A DNA stretch of 15,313 bases from an uncultured Elusimicrobiales bacterium (GTDB lineage Bacteria > Elusimicrobiota > Elusimicrobia > Elusimicrobiales > Elusimicrobiaceae): assembly GCA_944322775.1 (NCBI GenBank), contig CALUQA010000058.1, forward strand, positions 1 to 15,313, in the 5' to 3' direction. Below, one piece after another: positions 7,649 through 13,470 of this stretch. Position numbers and translations under genes: made by a program. The notes under the pieces were generated by a model. It worked only from the letters and a program-made list of their open reading frames with translations, did no database searches and was not told where the DNA came from. How positions within the stretch are numbered: the stretch's first letter is position 1; each line of letters opens with the position of its first letter.

Positions 7649-8364
7649 AAAACACGTATTTTCCATGGATTAAAAAAAGGGGCGTACAGAACAAACGCGG
7701 GTTCACGTTGACGGAAATTCTGTTGGCCGTCATGATTATGGGCCTGATTGCCGTGGCTTTGGCTTCGCTTACGCGGGCAGCTTCCCGCGAAGCAGGCGTC
7801 GGGCGCAGCCGTGTTATGCTGCGGAATAATTTGTCCACTTTTTTGCGCGTTTTGCGTAATGATATGAATAGTGCTTCTCGTGTCGATTATATTGCAGGTA
7901 CGCTGGGCAGCGTGGGGAACACGGCTGTTCCTTTACTTCGTTTGTCTAAAAATTTAGATGCGGAAGGCAATCAAATTATTACTACTTTAACGTCTAATTC
8001 TACCAGCGATACCTTAGATGCTTCTCGCATTACATATTGCTTTCAGCGCGGTTCTGACCAAACAAATATTGTTCCGTCTGGTGCGTATCGCGGAGGTAAA
8101 ATTTACAGAGTGGTCAATAACGTATCCGAAACAGGCAACACGCAATACCCAACATGTACGTATCTGGCAGAAAATAATGTGGTGTTAAGCAATGTAAAAT
8201 ATATTGATGACAGTTCCTATCCGGTTCCGCTGTTTGCGGCTCATTCTTTAAGCCGTGATTGGACAAAAAGTTTGCTGACTATCCGCATTATTACTGAAAT
8301 TAACAGTAAACCGATTATAAATGATGTTGTGGAAGAAGTGTTTGCCATGCCAATGGGATTTTAA
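7645..8364 (+). CDS. Minor pseudopilin, GspJ/PilW-like
   Basis: A prepilin of 239 residues and the largest pilin-like protein of the row, as GspJ/PilW usually is. The leader is long (19 residues, ending NKRG). Mature FTLTEILLAVMIMGLIAVALA carries Glu5, and the globular domain has two cysteines. The frame is open from a TTG at 7627, but the ATG at 7645 is chosen because it overlaps the preceding stop (ATGA), which is typical coupled translation. A clear Shine-Dalgarno is lacking, consistent with coupling. The I-J-K gene order (7136, 7645, 8374) is that of tip complexes in type II secretion and type IV pilus systems. Confidence 0.82.
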   Translation: MKNTYFPWIKKRGVQNKRGFTLTEILLAVMIMGLIAVALASLTRAASREAGVGRSRVMLRNNLSTFLRVLRNDMNSASRVDYIAGTLGSVGNTAVPLLRLSKNLDAEGNQIITTLTSNSTSDTLDASRITYCFQRGSDQTNIVPSGAYRGGKIYRVVNNVSETGNTQYPTCTYLAENNVVLSNVKYIDDSSYPVPLFAAHSLSRDWTKSLLTIRIITEINSKPIINDVVEEVFAMPMGF

Positions 8365-8373
8365 GGGGTTATT

Positions 8374-8826
8374 ATGAAACTGAATAAAAAAGGCGCCGCT
8401 TTGATGCAAGTGTTGTTAATTACCGTTATTTTGGCCGGTATTGCCACCATGCTGCTGCGGGCATCTCTTTCCCGCACTACTTCTGCCCGCCGTACACGAC
8501 GCATGGCTTCTGCCCAAGTGCTAATCCAAAACTGTATGGCCGAAGTAAATTCTCTTTGGGCTAACAAATCGCCGGAGGCTTTCCGCCGCGATTGGAACGG
8601 GGTCGGAAACAACGGCGTGCCCTATATGTATTGCTCCGGTACGGGAACGAATGTGAATACTTGCCCTGCGGCAAATATTGTGCCCAGCTATGAATGCACT
8701 ATAGATAATCCCGATGGCGGAAATCCTTATAAGGTAAAAGCCTATTTTGTAGAAAATGCCTCTGCCAATGATGGTCAAATGTGGCAGTTAACCTACGAAA
8801 TTACTCAGGGTAGTGACGTGCTTTAA
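8374..8826 (+). CDS. Minor pseudopilin, GspK/PilX-like
   Basis: The 150-residue protein has a seven-residue leader (MKLNKKG) followed by mature AALMQVLLITVILAGIATMLL. The residue at mature position 5 is Gln, not Glu. Loss of Glu5 is the known hallmark of GspK, the subunit placed at the pseudopilus tip. The GAALMQ start also resembles the G-x-ALV start of PilX. It is shorter than classical GspK (about 300 residues), so it lacks the large inserted domain; PilX-like is the better size match. Four cysteines are present. AAGGGG lies just before the ATG, 9 bases after the PilW-like gene. Confidence 0.78.
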   Translation: MKLNKKGAALMQVLLITVILAGIATMLLRASLSRTTSARRTRRMASAQVLIQNCMAEVNSLWANKSPEAFRRDWNGVGNNGVPYMYCSGTGTNVNTCPAANIVPSYECTIDNPDGGNPYKVKAYFVENASANDGQMWQLTYEITQGSDVL

Positions 8827-8844
8827 CCCTGGCCGAGAAAACGC

Positions 8845-10542
8845 ATGAAAAAACATTTCTTCTTTTTTCTATTTGCGCTCTTAATCAGCCCTTTGGCGGC
8901 CCAGACGGTGTCTTACGGGCAACAAGCCGATTCCGGCAATGCGGTGGCGGCCCCTCCGTCCAGCATCGATTTGCTCAAACGCTCTTTGCAGGATTCTAAT
9001 GTGGCCGGTTCGGCAGAAACTGCCCAACCCACTACGGCGTCCACCCAAGCGGCGGTTACCAAACAGGCAACAACAACGTCGCAAGCAAACGCTAAGACCA
9101 CCACTGCCACGTCTCAAACGAATAAGGCGGCTTCTGCAACAAAAACTGCTTCCGCCGCAAAAACAACCTCCACGACCGGCAGCAATTTTTTGGAGCTTCC
9201 CCTTTCTTCCGGTGCCGTCGTCAAAACGCAGGTGCCGGCGTCAGCCGTAAAAAAATCCACGCCGCGCACTGCCAAGCCGGCTGCCAAAAAGACAACCTCT
9301 GCTGCCAAAAAAGCGACACCCGCCAAAGCGGCTACGCCCGTGGAGCAGGATATTGAAAAAAATAATGCCTTAGTTGAAGGCGAACGTTCTACGCCGGCCG
9401 CGCAAGAAACGCCCGCAGCTGGCACCGCAGCAGACAGCGAACAAGCCGCGCAAGACGCCATTGCCCAGGAAGAGCTGGATTATGCCGCCCGCTTGTTGCG
9501 CCAATCCAAAGAAATGGTATCTTCGGGCCGTTTTATACCGCCTTCCGCTTCCGAAACGGCGCAAGCCGTTCCTGCCCAGCAGACTAATCGCCCCTTTAAT
9601 CCCAACGATTATCGCCCGGGTGTGGAGTGGAAGCCTTCCAATACCACGCATTTTACCATCTATACGCAAAAACGCGACAATGGCATTAGTTCTTCCAACA
9701 TGGGCATGATTTTTGAGTCCGCCTACACTACTCTTCGCCGCAATATCCCGTGGATGATGAGTGACAAAGTGCGCGTGTTTGTGTATCAGGACCATAACAG
9801 CTATTTAAAACACGAGCCCAATGCCCAAGCCTGGACGCGCGCACTGGCCTATCCTACCCGCGGCGAAATTGTGGTCTACGACGAGCCGGGCAAACAACAG
9901 GAACTTAAAGAAGTGTTTACGCATGAGCTGGTGCACATTTTTACGCAAAAGTTTTTTGACAAACATAATACCGGCCGTTTGATGACCCCTGCCTGGCTGG
10001 ACGAAGGCCTGGCCGTGTATATGGAAGACCAAGCCTATAACGGCACCAAAGGCGGCCCGTGGGCCAACGATTTTAAAACGCTTAACTTCCAGCGCAGCAA
10101 AGAAACCCAGGTGGCCAATTTCTCTTCCAGCAATATGTTTGGCGGTGCCCGTTCTTTTACGACGGGGCAAAAAGGCAAAGGCGCTCCGCTGTACTGTATG
10201 CCTTTTGACCAGTTTATGGAAGATGGCTCCCTGTCCGTAATGGAAGGAAAAAACAAAACCCAAGATTGGTACTTCCAGGCGTATGCCATGGTGCGCTTTT
10301 TGCTCAATCCGGCGGGGGGAATGTCTCCTTCCAACCGTATGCAGTTTGAGCAGTTTACGCGCCTGATGTCGCAGGGTGAACAAGTGCGTGACCCGCGCAC
10401 CGGCTTTCCCGCGCGCGACAAAAACGGCAAACCCGTCTATCAGCCGTACTCGGCTGAAAAGGCCCTGGGCCGCGCCTATCGCTATAATACCACGGCCAAC
10501 TTTGAAGACGCCTTCTGGCGCTGGGCAGACGGCGCCCGCTAA
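8845..10542 (+). CDS. Exported HExxH zinc metallopeptidase (peptidase MA-like) with long Ala/Thr/Lys linker
   Basis: A 565-residue protein with a signal peptide (MKKHFFFFLFALLISPLAAQ). Residues about 25-250 are low complexity, rich in Ala, Thr, Lys, Pro and Gln. The C-terminal domain (about 255-565) is a gluzincin-type peptidase: H360-E361-x-x-H364 in the context FTHELVHIFTQ, with the probable third zinc ligand E387 in PAWLDEGLAVYME. This spacing (HExxH, 22 residues, E) and the DEGLA context match the peptidase MA-like family. A complete catalytic set means it is probably active. It is the last gene of the operon, 18 bases after the PilX-like gene, with only a weak GAGAAA ribosome site, and is followed at once by a terminator. 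This context suggests a secreted substrate, or a peptidase acting on surface proteins. The linker composition resembles that of the PilP-like protein at the operon's left end. The substrate is unknown. Confidence 0.85.
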   Translation: MKKHFFFFLFALLISPLAAQTVSYGQQADSGNAVAAPPSSIDLLKRSLQDSNVAGSAETAQPTTASTQAAVTKQATTTSQANAKTTTATSQTNKAASATKTASAAKTTSTTGSNFLELPLSSGAVVKTQVPASAVKKSTPRTAKPAAKKTTSAAKKATPAKAATPVEQDIEKNNALVEGERSTPAAQETPAAGTAADSEQAAQDAIAQEELDYAARLLRQSKEMVSSGRFIPPSASETAQAVPAQQTNRPFNPNDYRPGVEWKPSNTTHFTIYTQKRDNGISSSNMGMIFESAYTTLRRNIPWMMSDKVRVFVYQDHNSYLKHEPNAQAWTRALAYPTRGEIVVYDEPGKQQELKEVFTHELVHIFTQKFFDKHNTGRLMTPAWLDEGLAVYMEDQAYNGTKGGPWANDFKTLNFQRSKETQVANFSSSNMFGGARSFTTGQKGKGAPLYCMPFDQFMEDGSLSVMEGKNKTQDWYFQAYAMVRFLLNPAGGMSPSNRMQFEQFTRLMSQGEQVRDPRTGFPARDKNGKPVYQPYSAEKALGRAYRYNTTANFEDAFWRWADGAR

Positions 10543-10553
10543 TCCTCCTTTAT

Positions 10554-10593
10554 GCACAGCCGCACCCGAGCGGTGCGGCTGTGCTTTTATTTC
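10554..10593 (+). terminator. Intrinsic terminator of the secretion operon
   Basis: Arms GCACAGCCGCACC (10554-10566) and GGTGCGGCTGTGC (10572-10584) are a perfect 13-bp GC-rich stem with a 5-base loop, followed by TTTTATTTC. It begins 12 bases after the metallopeptidase stop. Confidence 0.95.
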
Positions 10594-10805
10594 TTGCCTC
10601 GCGTTCGCTTTACCCGCTTAAAAAGCCTATCTACACGTATGTTTTTTCCACCATTCCACGCCGGAAAGAATAAACCTGGCTTGTTTATCTTGTGCCTTAA
10701 TTAGGTGCCATGCTTTTCAGCGGCACTGCTGCCTTAATTTTTAGTTGTAATATGGTTTAAATCCCTCGTTTTTTGTGTCTTTCTCATCTGAAAAATAACT
10801 TTTAT
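10594..10805. other. Non-coding stretch between host operon and phage module; putative left prophage boundary
   Basis: No credible gene or complete tRNA is seen on either strand. It contains a 10-bp direct repeat TGCCTTAATT at 10693-10702 and 10730-10739. Base composition shifts to AT-rich towards 10740. Because host-type genes end at a terminator on its left and phage packaging genes begin on its right, an attachment site (attL) should lie here if this is an integrated prophage. The core cannot be identified without the right end. Confidence 0.45.
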
Positions 10806-10834
10806 TTGACAAAATAAATTTATTTTGCTATAAT
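10806..10834 (+). promoter_or_regulatory. Perfect-consensus promoter for the terminase genes
   Basis: TTGACA (10806-10811) and TATAAT (10829-10834) are separated by exactly 17 bases, with an extended -10 TGC at 10826-10828. Transcription should start near 10841, giving a leader of about 108 bases before the small terminase start. Confidence 0.85.
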
Positions 10835-10842
10835 AAATTTAT
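10813..10842. repeat. Tandem palindromic 11-mers overlapping the terminase promoter (operator candidates)
   Basis: AATAAATTTAT occurs at 10813-10823 and again at 10832-10842, 19 bases apart (centre to centre). Each contains the palindrome ATAAATTTAT. The first sits in the -35/-10 spacer inside a 16-bp perfect palindrome (10811-10826); the second covers the end of the -10 and the transcription start. This placement fits repressor sites, though the pure A/T content makes chance repeats more likely than usual. Confidence 0.5.
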
Positions 10843-10871
10843 ACAAACAATCCAAATGTTTGTATTTTTTT
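10841..10871 (+). promoter_or_regulatory. Dyad at transcription start with T-run (attenuator or operator)
   Basis: Arms ATACAAACA (10841-10849) and TGTTTGTAT (10857-10865) pair perfectly over a 7-base loop, followed by a run of T to 10871. The dyad starts at the predicted +1. As RNA it is a weak, AU-rich terminator-like hairpin; as DNA it is a plausible operator. Confidence 0.5.
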
Positions 10872-10948
10872 GTCCTTTTTTAGTCCTCTTTTTTATCACC
10901 CATCTTTTACGTTAACCGAGCTGAACACAGCCCGGGCAGGAGTCTATT

Positions 10949-11641
10949 TTGCCTTCCAAAAAACCTATGCCAGCCGAAGTGCCTGCTTTGGCCGCGTCTA
11001 ATTTCTCTTCTGCTCTACCTGACAATACAGCCCCTCGTGCTGCTGCCTTGCCTTCCGCTTGTCAAAACCTGGCGGACCAAACACTTTCCTCTAAAGAAGT
11101 CCTAGCTGGGCCCGTCCCCAAAGAAAATGCCCTCGGAGGCGAGACCGCAAAACCACCCCGACCAATAACGGTTAAAAAAACAGCCAAGTCACGTGCCAAA
11201 CGGGCCGCAAAAGGTCTAAAATCCGCCAAAACGGATTTAAAAACCGCAGGACGGGTTGCGTACCGGCCAGAGTTTTGCCAACGGCTTTTAGCCTTTTTTG
11301 ACGTGCCGCCTTTTAAAGTGACCGAAGTGCAAAAAAAAGACGGCAGCATTTCTTTTGTGGAAAGCGCCAGCGAACTGCCCACCTTTGCCGCTTTTGCCCG
11401 CACACTGGGCGTTACGCAAAGCATTTTGCAGGATTGGCAAGACGCCCACCCCGCCTTTGCCGAAGCGGCCAAAAAAGCGCGCGATTTGCAGGGGGATATT
11501 CTTATTCAAAACAGCCTGCGCGGCAATTATTCGGCTTCTTTTGCGGTGTTTACCGCCAAAAATTTGCTGGGTTGGACCGACGGCAAAGACGACGCCAAAA
11601 AACCGCTTGGCACCGTGGTGGTGCGCTGGGAGAAAGAATGA
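10949..11641 (+). CDS. Phage terminase small subunit
   Basis: This is the DNA-recognition subunit of the packaging motor that cuts and loads phage genomes. It codes 230 residues. The first 105 or so are low complexity, Ala/Pro- then Lys/Arg-rich. A helix-turn-helix-like block lies around residues 143-172 (TFAAFARTLGVTQSILQDWQ). The segment RGNYSASFAVFTAKNLLGWTD resembles the GNASAxIFxLKNR..W ending of small terminases of the DNA-packaging_3 type. The start is TTG at 10949, chosen for the AGGAG at 10938-10942 with ideal 6-base spacing; the first ATG (10967) has no such site. The basic N-terminal extension is longer than usual. The last bases overlap the large terminase start (ATGA), confirming the pair. 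Confidence 0.82.
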   Translation: MPSKKPMPAEVPALAASNFSSALPDNTAPRAAALPSACQNLADQTLSSKEVLAGPVPKENALGGETAKPPRPITVKKTAKSRAKRAAKGLKSAKTDLKTAGRVAYRPEFCQRLLAFFDVPPFKVTEVQKKDGSISFVESASELPTFAAFARTLGVTQSILQDWQDAHPAFAEAAKKARDLQGDILIQNSLRGNYSASFAVFTAKNLLGWTDGKDDAKKPLGTVVVRWEKE

Positions 11642-12954
11642 AAAAAAAGCCTGCCTGTGCGGAAATTGTTATCCCCTATAAACCGCGCTATCCGCAAACG
11701 CTGATACACAAAGCACTGGAAAGCCACCGTTTTTGCGTGCTGGTCACGCACCGTCAAATGGGCAAAACGGTGTGCGCCGTCAATCACTTGCTCAAAAGCG
11801 CGCTGACCAACACCCGGCCCGCTCCGCGCTATTTTTACATAGCCCCCTTTTTAAAGCAAACCAAACTGATTGCTTGGGACTATATTAAACGCTTCAGCGC
11901 GCCGCTGCCGGGGGTAAAACTTTCGGAAACGGAACTGTGCGTGCAGCTGCCGGGCGGCGCCAAAATATGGCTGCTGGGGGCCGATAACCCGGACGCTCTG
12001 CGCGGCACCTATGCCGACGGCGTAGTGCTGGACGAATATGCCCAAATAAAGCCTGCTGTGTTTGACGAAATTGTGCGTCCCATGCTGCTTTCGCGCGGGG
12101 GCTGGGCTTTGTTTACCGGCACCCCAAAAGGGCAAAACCAGTTTTACGAACTGTATAATTACGCCCGCAAAGCCGCACAAACGGAGCCGGGTATTTGGTG
12201 GTGTGGCGTGTTTCCGGCAGACGAAACGGGCGTCATATCGCCGGAAGAATTGGCCGATATCCGCCGCCGCACGCCGGCCAATTTGTTTCGGCAGGAATAT
12301 CTGTGTGATTTTACGGCCGACGCGCAGGACGTGCTTATCCCCATCAGCTTGGTGGCGGAGGCTTCCGCCCGCCGTTACGGCACGGCCGAAATTGCCCACG
12401 CGCCCAAAATAATGGGCATAGACCCGGCCCGCTTTGGGGCCGACCGCAGCGTGATTTTCCGCCGCCAGGGGCTGCAGGCTTTTGCGCCGGAAGTGTTTTG
12501 CAAAACCGATAATATGACCCTGGCCGCCCGCGCCGCCCAAACCATACAAACCTTTCGCCCCGACGCTGTGTTTATAGACGCCGGCTGTGGCGGCGGCGTG
12601 ATAGACCGCCTGCGCCAGCTGGGTTTTGGCGTGACGGAAATTAACTTTGGCGCGGCCCCGCTTAAGGCCGGGCAGTATGCCAATAAACGTGCCGAAATGT
12701 GGGGGGAAATGAAAGAGTGGCTGACGGCAGGCGGTGCCTTGCCGCAAGAGCCGGCCCTTAAAGCAGACTTATGCGGCGTGCGTTATTTATTTGACGCCGC
12801 CGGGCGCTTAAAGCTGGAAAGTAAAGAAGATTTAAAAGCCCGCACCGGCCGCAGCCCGGACCTGGCAGACGCTCTGGCGCTGACGTTTGCTTTGCCGGTG
12901 GCTAAACGGAGCGGACGGGCTGAATTTGCCCGCACGGAATACAGCGTGCTGTAA
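11638..12954 (+). CDS. Phage terminase large subunit (packaging ATPase/nuclease)
   Basis: This is the motor protein that pumps DNA into proheads and cleaves concatemers. Its 438 residues are normal for the family. The ATPase half has a Walker A-type loop THRQMGKT (37-44), Walker B GVVLDE with D132/E133, and the coupling motif TGTPKG (160-165). The RNase H-like nuclease half shows acidic residues D262 (GIDPARFG), D314 (FIDAGCGGG) and D411 (SPDLADALA). All motifs are present, so it is probably functional. The frame is open from 11434, but the ATG at 11638 is chosen: it overlaps the small terminase stop by ATGA and has GGGAGAAAGA just upstream. Gene order TerS-TerL-portal supports the call. Confidence 0.95.
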   Translation: MKKKPACAEIVIPYKPRYPQTLIHKALESHRFCVLVTHRQMGKTVCAVNHLLKSALTNTRPAPRYFYIAPFLKQTKLIAWDYIKRFSAPLPGVKLSETELCVQLPGGAKIWLLGADNPDALRGTYADGVVLDEYAQIKPAVFDEIVRPMLLSRGGWALFTGTPKGQNQFYELYNYARKAAQTEPGIWWCGVFPADETGVISPEELADIRRRTPANLFRQEYLCDFTADAQDVLIPISLVAEASARRYGTAEIAHAPKIMGIDPARFGADRSVIFRRQGLQAFAPEVFCKTDNMTLAARAAQTIQTFRPDAVFIDAGCGGGVIDRLRQLGFGVTEINFGAAPLKAGQYANKRAEMWGEMKEWLTAGGALPQEPALKADLCGVRYLFDAAGRLKLESKEDLKARTGRSPDLADALALTFALPVAKRSGRAEFARTEYSVL

Positions 12955-12959
12955 ACAAT

Positions 12960-13058
12960 AAAACTAACAAATAAAAAGTTAGTAAAAATATTTTTTATTA
13001 TTTTCTACGACGTAAAAAATAAAAATGAAATAAAAAAATATTGACAAAACTAACAAAT
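12960..13058 (+). repeat. 13-bp direct repeat with an inverted copy flanking the second phage promoter
   Basis: AAAACTAACAAAT is present at 12960-12972 and 13046-13058. An inverted copy of its core, GTTAGT, lies at 12978-12983 and forms a dyad with the first copy (ACTAAC 12963-12968). The second copy fills the promoter spacer. Between them, AT-rich imperfect inverted arms (12987-12999 and 13029-13042) end at the -35. This pattern suggests binding sites for a regulator. Confidence 0.6.
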
Positions 13059-13069
13059 TATGCTATAAT
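13041..13069 (+). promoter_or_regulatory. Second perfect-consensus phage promoter
   Basis: TTGACA (13041-13046) and TATAAT (13064-13069) lie 17 bases apart with an extended TGC (13061-13063). It has the same TTGACAAAA...TGCTATAAT frame as the terminase promoter. Transcription would start near 13076, toward the portal gene, in antisense to the small membrane gene. Confidence 0.85.
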
Positions 13070-13101
13070 CTTTCCATCGTAAGTCTTGTCTTTTTCTTCC
13101 C

Positions 13102-13140
13102 GCCCCGCCCGGGGCAAAAAGTTTTTACGTTGCCTTTTTT
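13102..13140 (+). terminator. Terminator-like structure about 30-65 bases after the second promoter
   Basis: A short GC stem, GCCCC (13102-13106) with GGGGC (13111-13115), overlaps GGCAA (13113-13117), which can pair with TTGCC (13130-13134). Six T follow (13135-13140). Each stem is only five pairs, so termination is uncertain. If real, the promoter would give an RNA of about 65 bases. Confidence 0.35.
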
Positions 13141-13169
13141 GGTTGGGCTTGTGTCTTTTTAGCGTTGGC

Positions 13170-13349
13170 TTACAGCGGCGCGCCGGCCATCACAATAGCC
13201 AGCAACCCCACCAACAAAACCGTCAGTAAAGCAGAAAGCCAAAATGCCGCTTTGCGGCTGCCGCCTTTAAACACTTGCCGGGTGATAATATAAAACCCCG
13301 GAAACCCCACCAACGCGGCAAAAACCAAAATCAAAATAATGCTCCACAT
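13170..13349 (-). CDS. Small two-helix membrane protein, opposite strand, unknown function
   Basis: A 59-residue protein read leftwards, opposite to all other genes here. It has two hydrophobic segments (about residues 3-23 and 36-56) joined by a short basic loop (TRQVFKGGSRKA), the layout of a hairpin inner-membrane protein with the loop probably in the cytoplasm. The frame is open for 12 more codons upstream, but the ATG at 13349 is chosen because an excellent AAGGAGGG site (complement of 13355-13362) sits 5 bases before it. The strong ribosome site and tidy two-helix pattern argue that it is real. It lies between the large terminase and portal, where phages rarely carry reversed genes, so it resembles an accessory 'moron' gene. 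Superinfection exclusion, a holin-like role or a host-derived function are possible; none can be shown. Confidence 0.72.
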   Translation of the reverse strand: MWSIILILVFAALVGFPGFYIITRQVFKGGSRKAAFWLSALLTVLLVGLLAIVMAGAPL

Positions 13350-13354
13350 ATAAA

Positions 13355-13362
13355 CCCTCCTT
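13355..13362 (-). promoter_or_regulatory. Ribosome-binding site setting the start of the small membrane protein
   Basis: On the minus strand this reads AAGGAGGG, 5 bases before the ATG at 13349. It is a near-perfect match to the 16S anti-Shine-Dalgarno and decides the start over the longer open frame. Confidence 0.85.
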
Positions 13363-13396
13363 ATGCACGGCGCCAGTGCGCGCATGCGTATTTCTT

Positions 13397-13424
13397 CTTA
13401 TATACTAATAAATTTTCTTTTCAA
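13397..13424 (-). promoter_or_regulatory. Possible promoter of the small membrane gene
   Basis: On the minus strand, TTGAAA (complement of 13419-13424) and TATAAG (complement of 13397-13402) are 16 bases apart, about 50 bases upstream of the ATG. The surroundings are AT-rich, so a chance match is possible. Confidence 0.4.
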
Positions 13425-13470
13425 ATACTTCTTCAATTTTTAGCAGTACAAATTAAACAAAAGGTGATTT

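Noticed and set aside
9805..10557. 250-codon minus-strand open frame opposite the metallopeptidase
   Set aside because: It reads through the reverse of the zinc-site coding region and into the terminator, with no recognisable protein pattern.
10751..10768. tRNA 3'-end fragment (GGTTTAAATCC resembles a T-arm), which would be a classical phage attachment site
   Set aside because: The flanking bases do not form the T-stem, the conserved C of the T-loop is absent, and no acceptor stem or CCA follows.
11434..11637. Longer large terminase starting at 11434
   Set aside because: It would lie almost wholly inside the small terminase gene; the ATGA overlap at 11638 is the natural start.
11851..12747. 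298-codon minus-strand open frame opposite the large terminase
   Set aside because: It lies wholly within a gene with complete terminase motifs; GC-rich third positions open the opposite frame.
12960..13058. CRISPR-like repeats
   Set aside because: Only two direct copies of 13 bases and one inverted core, with no regular spacer length and no cas genes.
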